DNA of 64,000 nt from Paenibacillus sp. FJAT-26967 (lineage in GTDB: Bacteria > Bacillota > Bacilli > Paenibacillales > NBRC-103111), in assembly GCF_001541095.1 (NCBI RefSeq), contig NZ_LMXH01000001.1, forward strand, positions 756,048 to 820,047. Reading direction: 5' to 3'. Under the pieces are notes generated by a model. It was not told the origin of the DNA. It made no database searches and was given only the letters and a program-made list of their open reading frames with translations. This document shows, in pieces, positions 16,234-24,866 of the stretch; position 1 is the stretch's first letter; every line of letters starts with the position of its first letter. The position numbers and the translations under genes are program-made.

Positions 16234-16243
16234 GCTTTGGTTC

Positions 16244-16591
16244 CTATAAGGCAGGCGCAGGCGGATACAGAATGTATTCCTCCAGCCCTGCCTTTTCTAA
16301 TTGCTGAATGAGATACTCGTCGGGAGTCCCCTCTACACCGGCATAGCCGCGGCGTGTGTAAATCTGCTCTCCGTCAGGGAATACGTCCCTGAGTTTGCCG
16401 CGTATCTTTTTGCCGGAAGAGTCGTTATCCGTGAATACGTAAACTTCCTGAAAGCGGACCTTTCTCTGCAGCTTTTCAAGTGCCTCTGTTCCCGGTGTAC
16501 CGTATGTACAATATATTTCGACATCGCTGCTCAGAAGCCGGCGCAGTTTGCTCCGGTCATTTTTGCCTTCCACGATAATGGCGATGGGCAT
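16244..16591 (-). CDS. Small Toprim-domain protein
   Basis: Protein of 115 residues that is almost only a Toprim domain: IAIIVEGKNDRSKLRRLL at the N-terminus carries the catalytic-type Glu, and VYVFTDNDSSGKKIRG carries the DxD metal-binding pair. It resembles the stand-alone Toprim proteins related to RNase M5 (RnmV), but lacks that enzyme's C-terminal region, so the nucleic-acid substrate is open. The ATG at 16591 follows AAGGAG. The stop lies 10 nt from the end of the convergent Sco gene. Confidence 0.75.
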   Translation of the reverse strand: MPIAIIVEGKNDRSKLRRLLSSDVEIYCTYGTPGTEALEKLQRKVRFQEVYVFTDNDSSGKKIRGKLRDVFPDGEQIYTRRGYAGVEGTPDEYLIQQLEKAGLEEYILYPPAPAL

Positions 16592-16865
16592 TCCCGTCCA
16601 CTCCTTCGTCTGGACACTTCTTTCTGCGAGCACAGTATGCTGCCAAGTGTCGGTATTATTATAATGGACAAAATTCGCCGCTTCAAATAGAAGGAAAACG
16701 CATGACGACAAGCATTTCCTGGGAAATGTCGAAAACCTGAAAAACGGCTTGGATTCACAAGCCGCTGTTCTCCGGATTCTTTTTTAATGAAAGGAATGGA
16801 CGGAAGATCAAAGAGATATGGAAATTAGCTTCCAAGTGTTCCTAACAGGTACGTGATTGGATCTT

Positions 16866-18059
16866 CTAAACGGAAGCAGGCCTGAGCAAACGGAAGGGAA
16901 GCAGTGTAAGTGCACACATCAGAATAAAAAAGGCTATGAAATAGGGGGACACGAAGTTTCTCCACTGTCCCGCAACCATCGGGCCGATAAAGGCGCCAAT
17001 GGAATAGGCGATGGACAGGAGAGAGAAGACCCGGCCGTAACGGTTGCTGCTCGTAATCGCGGCAAGCAGGGTCGCAAGAGACGGGAAGATAATGCCTTTG
17101 GCCATCCCGATCAGGAACAGTGTGACATGGAGAGGCAGGGGCCACTGGATGGCCAGTCCGAAGAACAGGACAGAGAGGATCAGGGACCCTGCAACCGTCC
17201 GCTGAATAGGCGGGATCCGGTTCAGGAAGAACATGCTGAGGGACACTAATGCTCCAAGGCTGATCAAGGAGAAGAACAAACCGGATGTCAGCAGGGAGTT
17301 CTGGGCTGTTTTCATGAGCGGCAGTTCAAAGAAGAGGATACCCTGGGAGCAGGACAATGCCAGAGGGACGGCGTAGAACAGCCAAGGAATGGATGGCGAA
17401 GCCGCATCAGGAATAAGCGGAGGTGTCATTTCCTGCTTGCTGTCTGCGCTCTTGAATGTAGAGGGCAGCAGTTCTTCGGCTGTATGTCTGCCCGTATCCG
17501 CTGCGGTAGTCTTGCGCGGCTCTTTCAGCCAAGGGATAGATATCAGTCCCGTAATGATAAGCACCCAGCCCAGCAGAGTAAAGGAAGCAGTGAACCCGAA
17601 CTGTGCAACGAGATAGGCGCCTGCCGCGGGCGAGATGACGGAAGCAAGAGTGTGAATCAGACCGTTACCTGCCATAAGCTTGCTCTGATGAACACTATCC
17701 GTCGCGATTTTGGCGAGCATGGCCAGGCAGGCGGGTGACAGGAATGCCAGCACGAATCCGCTGATGGAACGGATCATAAGAAGCTGCCAGGGATCCTCTA
17801 CCCGCGATTGGAAAATGAGTACGATACCTGCTACAATCAGGCTGAATACGATAAAGAGCTTGCTTCCGTATTTATCTACGCCAAAGCCTGCTATCAAATT
17901 GCCGGGTAAGTGGGTAATGGAATACATCCCCATAATGAGCCCGATAAAGGATGGCGCAGCTCCAAGAGACAATGCGAACGGAGTCAAGATCGGATATTGG
18001 GCATGAAGATCGAAAAAAGCCACGAACATAAAGAAATAAAGCCATATTGCCGTTTTCAT
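16866..18059 (-). CDS. Major facilitator superfamily transporter
   Basis: About 397 residues with twelve predicted membrane segments in two halves separated by a polar loop (roughly residues 185-225, KEPRKTTAADTGRH onward). The loop 2-3 MFS signature is degenerate (GFGVDKYGSKLFI), and a proline- and glycine-rich segment (GNGLIHTLASVISPAAGAYLV) is typical of drug/sugar MFS proteins. Start uncertain: an ATG at 18059 or a GTG four codons earlier, both with a weak GAGGCGG site. Substrate unknown. Confidence 0.8.
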   Translation of the reverse strand: MKTAIWLYFFMFVAFFDLHAQYPILTPFALSLGAAPSFIGLIMGMYSITHLPGNLIAGFGVDKYGSKLFIVFSLIVAGIVLIFQSRVEDPWQLLMIRSISGFVLAFLSPACLAMLAKIATDSVHQSKLMAGNGLIHTLASVISPAAGAYLVAQFGFTASFTLLGWVLIITGLISIPWLKEPRKTTAADTGRHTAEELLPSTFKSADSKQEMTPPLIPDAASPSIPWLFYAVPLALSCSQGILFFELPLMKTAQNSLLTSGLFFSLISLGALVSLSMFFLNRIPPIQRTVAGSLILSVLFFGLAIQWPLPLHVTLFLIGMAKGIIFPSLATLLAAITSSNRYGRVFSLLSIAYSIGAFIGPMVAGQWRNFVSPYFIAFFILMCALTLLPFRLLRPASV

Positions 18060-18203
18060 ATCGGAACACACCGCCTCATCTATTTTGCTGCGGAACTACT
18101 TGTCTCACCAACTCGTCTTTATAAGATGTACGCCCCTTGTCCCGTACTTATGCTATCTGAAATTAGACAGGCTTGCCGCCGCAAAGAAAGAGAGGTAGGA
18201 GCG

Positions 18204-18359
18204 ATGGATCCGATTTTTATTATTGCCATTGGCGTGCTTCTTGCTATTGCTGTCATTCGTCTGGCCAAAACGAAGCGCAGCGTACAAAAACAAATTGACC
18301 GCGGCGACCATATCCGCCATGATTTGGAAATGTTGCGTAAGAAAAGAGAGGAAGAATAA
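18204..18359 (+). CDS. Small single-pass membrane protein of 51 residues
   Basis: Begins with one hydrophobic segment (IFIIAIGVLLAIAVIRLA) and ends in a highly charged helix (KTKRSVQKQIDRGDHIRHDLEMLRKKREEE). GAGGTAGGAG precedes the ATG at 18204 with good spacing, which supports this start over longer in-frame options. It is the first of three same-strand membrane genes (18204, 18423, 18882). Function unknown. Confidence 0.6.
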   Translation: MDPIFIIAIGVLLAIAVIRLAKTKRSVQKQIDRGDHIRHDLEMLRKKREEE

Positions 18360-18422
18360 ACGATTCGTCGTATAAACATAGAGAGTAAGCCATTTTACCA
18401 GAAAAATTAAGGGGGATTTGAG

Positions 18423-18848
18423 TTGGAAGCATGGATTGCGTTTATTCAGGAGCGCTGGCTGCTGATCGCGGCGGCGATCATAGTACTCCTCGTGGTGATT
18501 AGTCTTGTTAAAACGATCATTAAATGGGTATTGGTTATTGTGATAGTCGGTGCTCTACTGGTTTACGGAGCGAATTATAAGGATACGCTGCAAAGTGTAA
18601 GCGGGGCTGCTTTGACTGAAATCAGCAGCCAGGCGATCAAAACGATCCAGGACGAAGCAAAGGATGCCAAATACACCAAAAATCCGGATGGAACGTATAC
18701 CGTCGGAACCAAAAGTGTCAAAATCGAAGGCAAAGACGGATCGGCGGACGTGGCCATTACATTCATGAACCGTACTTTCAACGTCAAAGCAGACAGTGCT
18801 ATTCAGGCTTTTATCGATCAGGCCAAAAAGAATACGGGACAGCAGTAA
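18423..18848 (+). CDS. Hypothetical membrane protein of 141 residues
   Basis: TTG start after GGGGG. The N-terminal third has two hydrophobic runs (WLLIAAAIIVLLVVISLV and WVLVIVIVGALLVYGA), and the rest is a soluble domain (KNPDGTYTVGTKSVKIEGKDGSADVAITFMNRTF) that would lie outside or inside depending on topology. Located 33 bp before a membrane transglutaminase gene and probably co-transcribed with it. No family recognised. Confidence 0.6.
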   Translation: MEAWIAFIQERWLLIAAAIIVLLVVISLVKTIIKWVLVIVIVGALLVYGANYKDTLQSVSGAALTEISSQAIKTIQDEAKDAKYTKNPDGTYTVGTKSVKIEGKDGSADVAITFMNRTFNVKADSAIQAFIDQAKKNTGQQ

Positions 18849-18881
18849 CAATAACTTACAAAAGCTGGGAGGTCCGGTGCT

Positions 18882-20024
18882 ATGTCCGATTCAATCTTTA
18901 GTTGGGAGTCCATGAATATCATCTCTGTCATCCTCATCTTGGTCGTGGTCGGCTCAGCGATTCAAGGCATTGTACGCGGAACCTCCGGTTCAGCTAAACA
19001 TTTGCTGCGGATGATTTGCGAGACGTTCGTAACCGTGGCGACCATTTATTTGGCTTGGCAGGCGTCCAAACTGCTGTCAGTTCCATTACAGAACTGGCTG
19101 AAGAGCCTTTCCATACAAATTCCCGCGGCAGAGATGCCCGTCTGGAAACAGACGTATTATACCGCAGTAACAGCTATACGGGATTTTGAACTGTTCCGGT
19201 TCGGTGTGCTCTTCTTGCTCACCTATCTGGTGATTAGACAAATTCTGTACTGGTTTGTTGATCCAATCCTGCTGCGATGGGCACACAGCCGCTGGGACCG
19301 GGAGGACAAACCCTCGGTTGCCAGCGCCGCAACCGGGGGCCTGATCGGTTCCGTGACAGGCGCCTGGCGGGCGATGCTGGTGGTAGCCGTGCTGTTCGTC
19401 TATGTCACGCTCTTTCCTCAAACGAAGCCGGCTAGTTATATCGGAGCTTCGAATCTGTATCAGAAAGGCGCCCGGGAAGTTATTCAGCCGTTTACGGGGG
19501 ACTTTCTACAGAGTCAGCTGCCGGTCTTTACCCGGGCGGTTGAGCAGGAATTCAATCAGATCCTCCAGCGGAAATATGAAGTGGTGGATGCCAATATCCC
19601 GGACGATATATCCGCTGCAGCCAAAGAAGTGACCAAGAATGGCGGCACGGATGAGGAGAAAGCGGAGCTGCTGTACAAGTGGGTGGGCAGCCGGGTTGCT
19701 TATGACTACGGCAAGGTCGATCTATATGAACAGCAGCGGATCTGGAAGGAACAGACGCCGGAAGACACGTTCGCAAGCCGTACGGGCGTTTGTATCGACT
19801 ACTCCCGGCTGTACGCGGTAATGGCCCGTTCCATCGGACTGGACGTCAAAGTCGTAACGGGGCTTGGCTCGGACGGCCGTGGGGGCTACGGTCCCCATGC
19901 CTGGAATGAAGTGTATTTAACTGAGAAGAAGCAGTGGGTACCGCTAGATGCCACCTGGGTATCGAGCGGCAGCAACTGGTTCAATCCGCCGAATTTCGAT
20001 GAGACGCACATCCGTGATGCTTAG
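18882..20024 (+). CDS. Membrane protein with C-terminal transglutaminase-like domain
   Basis: Protein of 380 residues. The first half has four hydrophobic segments in a CvpA-like arrangement (VVVGSAIQGIVRGTSGSAKHL, later VTGAWRAMLVVAVLFVYVTLF). The second half is a transglutaminase-like core with a complete triad: Cys304 in GVCIDYSRLYAVMARSIG, His339 in GPHAWNEVY and Asp356 in PLDATW. Such domains act as cross-linking enzymes, peptidases or peptide N-glycanase relatives, and the substrate is not predictable. GGGAGG precedes the ATG. A terminator at 20028-20053 closes the cluster. Confidence 0.8.
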   Translation: MSDSIFSWESMNIISVILILVVVGSAIQGIVRGTSGSAKHLLRMICETFVTVATIYLAWQASKLLSVPLQNWLKSLSIQIPAAEMPVWKQTYYTAVTAIRDFELFRFGVLFLLTYLVIRQILYWFVDPILLRWAHSRWDREDKPSVASAATGGLIGSVTGAWRAMLVVAVLFVYVTLFPQTKPASYIGASNLYQKGAREVIQPFTGDFLQSQLPVFTRAVEQEFNQILQRKYEVVDANIPDDISAAAKEVTKNGGTDEEKAELLYKWVGSRVAYDYGKVDLYEQQRIWKEQTPEDTFASRTGVCIDYSRLYAVMARSIGLDVKVVTGLGSDGRGGYGPHAWNEVYLTEKKQWVPLDATWVSSGSNWFNPPNFDETHIRDA

Positions 20025-20027
20025 AAC

Positions 20028-20053
20028 AACCGCTCCTGACCTAAGGAGCGGTT
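20028..20053 (+). terminator. Terminator after the transglutaminase gene
   Basis: AACCGCTCCT pairs with AGGAGCGGTT around GACCTA and is followed by TTGTTC. Confidence 0.75.
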
Positions 20054-20211
20054 TTGTTCTGAACAGAGCGGATCGTGAGGAACAAACGGGTGGGCATAAC
20101 TGTCATCCTGCGACATTTTTCACAGAGGTACATGTATGGTAAACTAGGGTGGATGGGGACAGGAAAGTTAAAGTCCGCGTCAGAACCAACGTTACTAAGG
20201 AAGGAAGCACG

Positions 20212-22254
20212 ATGGACAACGAAGATATTCAAAAGAAAGATTCTGGTAAACGGCACTTTTCGATCCGGATTAATTTATTCTTTTTCGCCACATTTTTGCT
20301 GTTTTCCGTCTTGATTGTGAAGCTTGCTATTCTTCAATTTGTTGAAGGAGAGAAGCTTGCGGAGGAAGAACACTCGGCTACCAACCGGGAAACGCCAATT
20401 GCCCCGATCCGGGGGAATATCTATGATTCCAACAGCTACCCGATCGCATATACGATACCGGTTCAATCTGTGTTTTTCCGGATCGAATCCGGGCAGAAAG
20501 ATAAGGATGAGGTCATAGCATTCGCTCATAAGCTTGCCGATATTTTCCAGCAGTACGGCTCCGCTAAATCGAAGCAGACGCCTCTGACGGCGGCAGCCAT
20601 CGTGGAACTTATGGACGTCGGCTATGATATCGACAAGAATAAGACGAAAGAGCCCAGCTATTATTCCATCCCTAGGCGGATCAAAGCGGATTTGTCCAAA
20701 GAAGAAGTTGCTTACCTGCTTGAGCACCGCGATGAATTCAAATGGGTTGAAGTGATGGAGGAAAGCATCCGCACCTATGATGAGGACAAAATCGCCGTGC
20801 AATTGACTGGCTATATGAGGCAGTTTTCTACAGCGCGCGAGTCTAAGTACGGACTGTCCTTCTATAAAGACAAGACCAAGACCGAAGAATATCTCGATAC
20901 CGAGGATGTAGGCTATGACGGTCTTGAGCTGATGTACCAGGAAGAACTGCGGGGTAAGAACGGCTACAAAACGTACCCGGTTAACTCGTCCCAGAAAATT
21001 ATAGGCAATGTGACGATTACCAAGCCAGAGAAGGGGAACAACCTGCATCTGACGATTCACAAGGATATTCAGACCCGTACGGAACAGAAAATCATGGATC
21101 AACTAACCTATTTGCGCCAGCCTAAATCAGGCAGCTACGGCTATTCGCCGAATGCGCGCTCCGGTTATGCGGTAGCCATGGAAGTGGATACGGGGCGGGT
21201 CATTACGATGGCGAGTATGCCGGATTACGATCCGAATCTGTGGACCGGCGGGATCAAGACGACGGATTATGTCAAAATCCAGCCTTTCGTGAACAACGGA
21301 ACCATTACGACGGCCTATCCGGATTATCCGGAGAAAGAACTGAGGAAGCATGCCAACTCCATGGTTTACATGGGTTCGACCATTAAGCCGCTGACTGTTC
21401 TTGTCGGTCTTAAGGAAGGCTTTTTCAAACCTCAGGACAGATACAACGACACAGGCTCATACTCGTTCGGTAAGCAGGGTTCGCAAAGTACAATCTGGAA
21501 TTCAGGACGTAAAGCATGGGGCCCGATTAATGCGGCCCAGGCGCTGGAGCACTCATCGAATACGTATATGTCGGCGTGGATCGGCAGCAAGCTGTATTTC
21601 GAGCGTAAGAACGGACTGCAGCTTTGGGACGATTATTTGAAGAGATTCGGGCTGACCACCTCTACGCAGAGCGGTCTGCCTAATGAATATGCCGGATCGA
21701 ACGAATCGATTGCCAATGCCGCTTTGAACAGCGCTCAATCTGCCCTTATTTATGCTTCGTGGGGACAGAACGAGAAAGCAACGACTTTGCAGCTGGCCCA
21801 GCACACGGCTATGCTCGCGACACAGGGGAAGAGATTGAAGCCTCAGTTCGTCGATAAAATCACGACTTATGACGGTGAAATCGTTAAGAAATTCGGACCT
21901 GAGATACTGAGCGAGGAAAAGTCCTTCAAGCAGGAATACTGGGATACGATTTTTGCCGGGATGAAACGGGTTAAATCACAGGGCTTCGATAACGTGAATT
22001 ACACCTTCGCATCCAAGACGGGAACCTCGACACAGCAGATCGGTACCAAAATGGTCGATAACGGCGTATTTATCGCCTTTGCACCGGCTGACAAGCCTAA
22101 ACTGGCTGTAGCGGTTGTCATTCCAGAGGGCGGATACGGCTCCTGGAGTGCGGCTCCGATCGCCCGGGAAATCTTCGATGCCTACGATGAGTACATCGGG
22201 TTGTCCGGCACGCCTCGCGGGCCTGCAACAGGGAACACGGATAAGAAGAAGTAA
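20212..22254 (+). CDS. Class B penicillin-binding protein (transpeptidase)
   Basis: Peptidoglycan transpeptidase of 680 residues. One N-terminal anchor (INLFFFATFLLFSVLIVKLAIL) is followed by a dimerisation domain with PIRGNIYDSN, and a transpeptidase domain with the three active-site motifs: Ser389-Thr-Ile-Lys (GSTIKPLTV), Ser448-Ser-Asn and Lys602-Thr-Gly. It cross-links peptidoglycan stem peptides on the outer face of the membrane. ATG at 20212 after AAGGAAGGAAG; an upstream in-frame GTG at 20149 lacks a comparable site. The C-terminus has no PASTA domains, which argues against a SpoVD/PBP2x-like role. Elongation or sporulation role undetermined. Confidence 0.9.
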   Translation: MDNEDIQKKDSGKRHFSIRINLFFFATFLLFSVLIVKLAILQFVEGEKLAEEEHSATNRETPIAPIRGNIYDSNSYPIAYTIPVQSVFFRIESGQKDKDEVIAFAHKLADIFQQYGSAKSKQTPLTAAAIVELMDVGYDIDKNKTKEPSYYSIPRRIKADLSKEEVAYLLEHRDEFKWVEVMEESIRTYDEDKIAVQLTGYMRQFSTARESKYGLSFYKDKTKTEEYLDTEDVGYDGLELMYQEELRGKNGYKTYPVNSSQKIIGNVTITKPEKGNNLHLTIHKDIQTRTEQKIMDQLTYLRQPKSGSYGYSPNARSGYAVAMEVDTGRVITMASMPDYDPNLWTGGIKTTDYVKIQPFVNNGTITTAYPDYPEKELRKHANSMVYMGSTIKPLTVLVGLKEGFFKPQDRYNDTGSYSFGKQGSQSTIWNSGRKAWGPINAAQALEHSSNTYMSAWIGSKLYFERKNGLQLWDDYLKRFGLTTSTQSGLPNEYAGSNESIANAALNSAQSALIYASWGQNEKATTLQLAQHTAMLATQGKRLKPQFVDKITTYDGEIVKKFGPEILSEEKSFKQEYWDTIFAGMKRVKSQGFDNVNYTFASKTGTSTQQIGTKMVDNGVFIAFAPADKPKLAVAVVIPEGGYGSWSAAPIAREIFDAYDEYIGLSGTPRGPATGNTDKKK

Positions 22255-22328
22255 GCTCTGTTCTGCGGATAAACGCATGTTAGAGCGGCTTAGATGTTCA
22301 GAGCGAGACGGCCGGCCCGGGTTCTTAG

Positions 22329-22429
22329 TCGGACCGGAAGATGCCAACCGGGTTTTTCGCCTAAACATGGAACCTCCATTCAGGAGGGGACATAGTATAG
22401 GGTAGGAAACCCGGTTATTTACGGTCCGA
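22329..22429. repeat. Nested inverted repeats, possible structured RNA
   Basis: Three concentric pairings are visible: TCGGACCG (22329-22336) with CGGTCCGA (22422-22429); AACCGGGTTT (22346-22355) with AAACCCGGTT (22407-22416); and an inner CCTCC (22373-22377) with GGAGG (22383-22387). Together they would fold about 100 nt into one long imperfect hairpin. I do not recognise the family, and no coding frame runs through it convincingly. Confidence 0.5.
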
Positions 22430-22477
22430 AAGTTGCTTGTTGCCAACAAAAATGCCCAAAGGAAAGAGGGGTCGGCT

Positions 22478-22540
22478 ATGAAGAAGCGCAAGCTCATGTC
22501 CTCCGTTAAGCGTCTCATATGGACGGTCATCTTCTTATAA
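22478..22540 (+). CDS. Candidate 20-residue micro-ORF
   Basis: ATG at 22478 behind AGAGGGG at normal spacing opens a 20-codon frame: a basic N-terminus (MKKRKL) and a hydrophobic C-terminus (LIWTVIFL). A perfect hairpin follows 7 nt after the stop. The good ribosome site and the framing by structured elements make it worth noting, but such a short frame can arise by chance. Confidence 0.3.
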   Translation: MKKRKLMSSVKRLIWTVIFL

Positions 22541-22547
22541 GTAAAAG

Positions 22548-22574
22548 ATCACCCGGGTTGCGAGCCCGGGTGAT
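22548..22574 (+). terminator. Perfect GC-rich hairpin, terminator-like
   Basis: ATCACCCGGG pairs perfectly with CCCGGGTGAT around a 7-nt loop. There is no T run after it, so it may be a processing site, a protein-binding site or a weak terminator. Confidence 0.5.
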
Positions 22575-22653
22575 TCGCAGTTGTAAACGTCTGGCAGCGG
22601 GAAGGGTTTTCATTTCTTCATTCAGGGGAGCCCCTGCAAGGATTGCGAGTTTC

Positions 22654-22713
22654 CATTTTCAGAAAGGGGACAGGTTGTGCTATACTAATGTATCGAATAA
22701 CAACATGTGTTGT
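22654..22713 (+). promoter_or_regulatory. asnB promoter region with palindrome and CodY-like box
   Basis: TATACT near 22681 is a likely -10 element. A perfect 14-bp palindrome ACAACATGTGTTGT (22700-22713) lies just downstream. ATTTTCAGAAA within 22654-22668 matches 11 of 15 positions of the CodY consensus. Both could place asnB under nutritional control. Confidence 0.35.
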
Positions 22714-22739
22714 AGTTTTTATGGAGGTGTGGATCACTC

Positions 22740-24614
22740 GTGTGTGGTATCACCGGTGTTATGTACTTTGAAGATAGAGAGCCATCCTTGTCCATGCTTC
22801 AGAATATGACGGACGTCATTCATCACCGCGGTCCGAATGACTCGGGCTTCTGGACGGAGAATAGAATCGGGCTTGGTTTCCGCAGGCTTTCCATTATTGA
22901 TTTGGCCGAAGGCCATCAGCCGCTTTGCAATGAAGACGAATCCGTCTGGATTATTTTTAACGGAGAGATTTACAATTATAAAGCTTTACGGTCCATGCTG
23001 CTCGATCGCGGCCATGTATTCCGTACAAACAGTGACACCGAGGTCATCGTGCATCTGTACGAAGAGTTCGGGGAAGAGTGTGTCAAGCACCTGCGCGGGA
23101 TGTTCGGCTTTGCTATCTGGGACCGCCGCAAGAAAGAACTGTTCGCAGCTCGCGACCATTTCGGCATCAAACCTTTTTATTATCAAATGAATGACCGTCA
23201 GCTTCTCTTCGGTTCTGAAATTAAGAGCCTTATGGCTTCCGGCAGCATCAGTCCGCTGATCCGTACGGAGAGCCTTATGAACTACTTAACGTTCCAGTAT
23301 GTTCCGGAGCCTAATACAATGTTCCAGGGAGTCCAGAAGCTGCCTCCCGCTCATTACCTCAAAGTTACCTTTGATGGAACAATGTCGATCCACCGCTACT
23401 GGGATCCGATGTTCCAGCCTGAGGAGCGCCCTTTTGGCGAATACGTGGAACAAATCAGGGAGACGCTCAAAGATTCGGTCGTGCATCACATGGTTAGTGA
23501 CGTAGAACGCGGCTGCTTCTTATCCAGCGGCATCGACTCGACGGCCATTGCGGCGCAGATGCGCCAAATCGAGCCGATCCGTACGTTCTCGGTCGGCTTC
23601 GAAGGGCCGAATAATGAGACGATTATTGCGCAGGAAACGGCAAAAGCGCTGGGCACGGAGCATTATTCCAAAATTATTACGCGTGAGGATTTTTTCAATA
23701 CGCTGCCTAAGGCCGTCTGGCACCAGGACGAGCCTGTCGCCGATCCTTCGGCGATTGCCCTTTATCATGTAGCTCAGCTCGCGCGTGAGCACGTAACGGT
23801 CACTCTCTCGGGCGAGGGGGCGGACGAGCTGTTCGGCGGATACCGGATCTACCGGGAACCGACGTCACTGGCTCCGCTGGAGGGTCTGCCGCTGCCGCTG
23901 CGACGCTTGATGCACCGTATGGCGCTGATGCTTCCGCAGGGAATGAAAGGCCGCAATTATATTCTGCGCGGCACGACGCCTCTGGAAGAACGTTTCCTCG
24001 GCAACGCCAAGATTTTTACCGAAGATATGAAGGCTGAGGTTCTGCGCGTTGATCACGACATGCTGAAGCGGTATCAGAATCCGTTCCAGATCGCTGCGCA
24101 GTATTATGATAAGACCAAGCATCTCGATCCTGTTTCGCGGATGCAGTACATTGACATGAACCTCTGGATGCCGGGCGATATTCTGATGAAAGCCGATAAA
24201 ATGACCATGGCTCATTCACTGGAGCTTCGCGTGCCTTTCCTTGACAAAGAATTGTTCGAAGTAGCCCGCAGGATTCCTGCCAAATACCGCATTGCAGAAG
24301 GAACAACGAAGCATATCTTCCGCAAAGCGATGGAAGGCGTTGTACCTGATTTCATCATGAACCGGCCGAAGCTGGGCTTCCCTGTTCCGCTGCGTGACTG
24401 GCTCAAAGGACCGACCGGTACGACTATGGTGGAGCAAATCAAAGCCAGCGGGATCGAAGACTACATTCGTCTGGATGCTGTCGAGAGAATGGCCAAGCTT
24501 CACCAGGATGGACAAGGAGACTATGCCCGCAGACTGTGGACGATCTACATGTTCGCTTTGTGGCATGCCACCTATATGGAAGAAACAACCCAGAAGAAAG
24601 TCGCGGCATTCTAA
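22740..24614 (+). CDS. asnB: Asparagine synthase (glutamine-hydrolysing)
   Basis: AsnB-type enzyme of 624 residues, a normal length, converting Asp + Gln + ATP to Asn. The N-terminal Cys2 (MCGITGVMYF) is the glutaminase nucleophile; RGPNDSGFW and FNGEIYNY belong to the glutaminase domain. The synthetase domain has the pyrophosphate loop SSGIDST and SGEGADELFGGY. GTG start at 22740 behind GGAGGTG, which exposes Cys2 after Met removal. Monocistronic, in a large intergenic setting with regulatory elements upstream. Confidence 0.93.
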   Translation: MCGITGVMYFEDREPSLSMLQNMTDVIHHRGPNDSGFWTENRIGLGFRRLSIIDLAEGHQPLCNEDESVWIIFNGEIYNYKALRSMLLDRGHVFRTNSDTEVIVHLYEEFGEECVKHLRGMFGFAIWDRRKKELFAARDHFGIKPFYYQMNDRQLLFGSEIKSLMASGSISPLIRTESLMNYLTFQYVPEPNTMFQGVQKLPPAHYLKVTFDGTMSIHRYWDPMFQPEERPFGEYVEQIRETLKDSVVHHMVSDVERGCFLSSGIDSTAIAAQMRQIEPIRTFSVGFEGPNNETIIAQETAKALGTEHYSKIITREDFFNTLPKAVWHQDEPVADPSAIALYHVAQLAREHVTVTLSGEGADELFGGYRIYREPTSLAPLEGLPLPLRRLMHRMALMLPQGMKGRNYILRGTTPLEERFLGNAKIFTEDMKAEVLRVDHDMLKRYQNPFQIAAQYYDKTKHLDPVSRMQYIDMNLWMPGDILMKADKMTMAHSLELRVPFLDKELFEVARRIPAKYRIAEGTTKHIFRKAMEGVVPDFIMNRPKLGFPVPLRDWLKGPTGTTMVEQIKASGIEDYIRLDAVERMAKLHQDGQGDYARRLWTIYMFALWHATYMEETTQKKVAAF

Positions 24615-24866
24615 TATAAGAGCAGCTCCGCTTAAGCTCTGTACGTTAACATGATAAGAATTATGGTTATATCTGGTTCACGGCCGTATAATAATGGTTG
24701 AGACAAGAGAGTAGCTGATCATTACGGACAGAAGCTGACAGCGGAGCTTTATTATTTGCTGGCAGGAGATTATTCATTGAAATGATCCGGCTACGCATTC
24801 TTGAAGCACCTGAAGACGATGCATACGATGTGGTTTTCCTGTAGAAAACCTGGAGGAGGAAATTCG
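24615..24866. other. Intergenic leader with a long-range inverted repeat
   Basis: AGCTCCGCT (24624-24632) is matched by AGCGGAGCT (24740-24748). A short hairpin (GGTTTTC/GAAAACC) lies just before the ribosome site of the HAD gene, and a TATAAT lies near 24688. No convincing gene is present. Confidence 0.3.

Noticed and set aside
20275-21102. Long minus-strand frame opposite the PBP gene
   Set aside because: Lies wholly antisense to a clear PBP coding sequence with intact motifs; no own ribosome site or family match.
24781-24843. 20-residue frame (MIRLRILEAP start) before the HAD gene
   Set aside because: The nearest GGAG is about 14 nt upstream and there is no other support; more likely untranslated leader.
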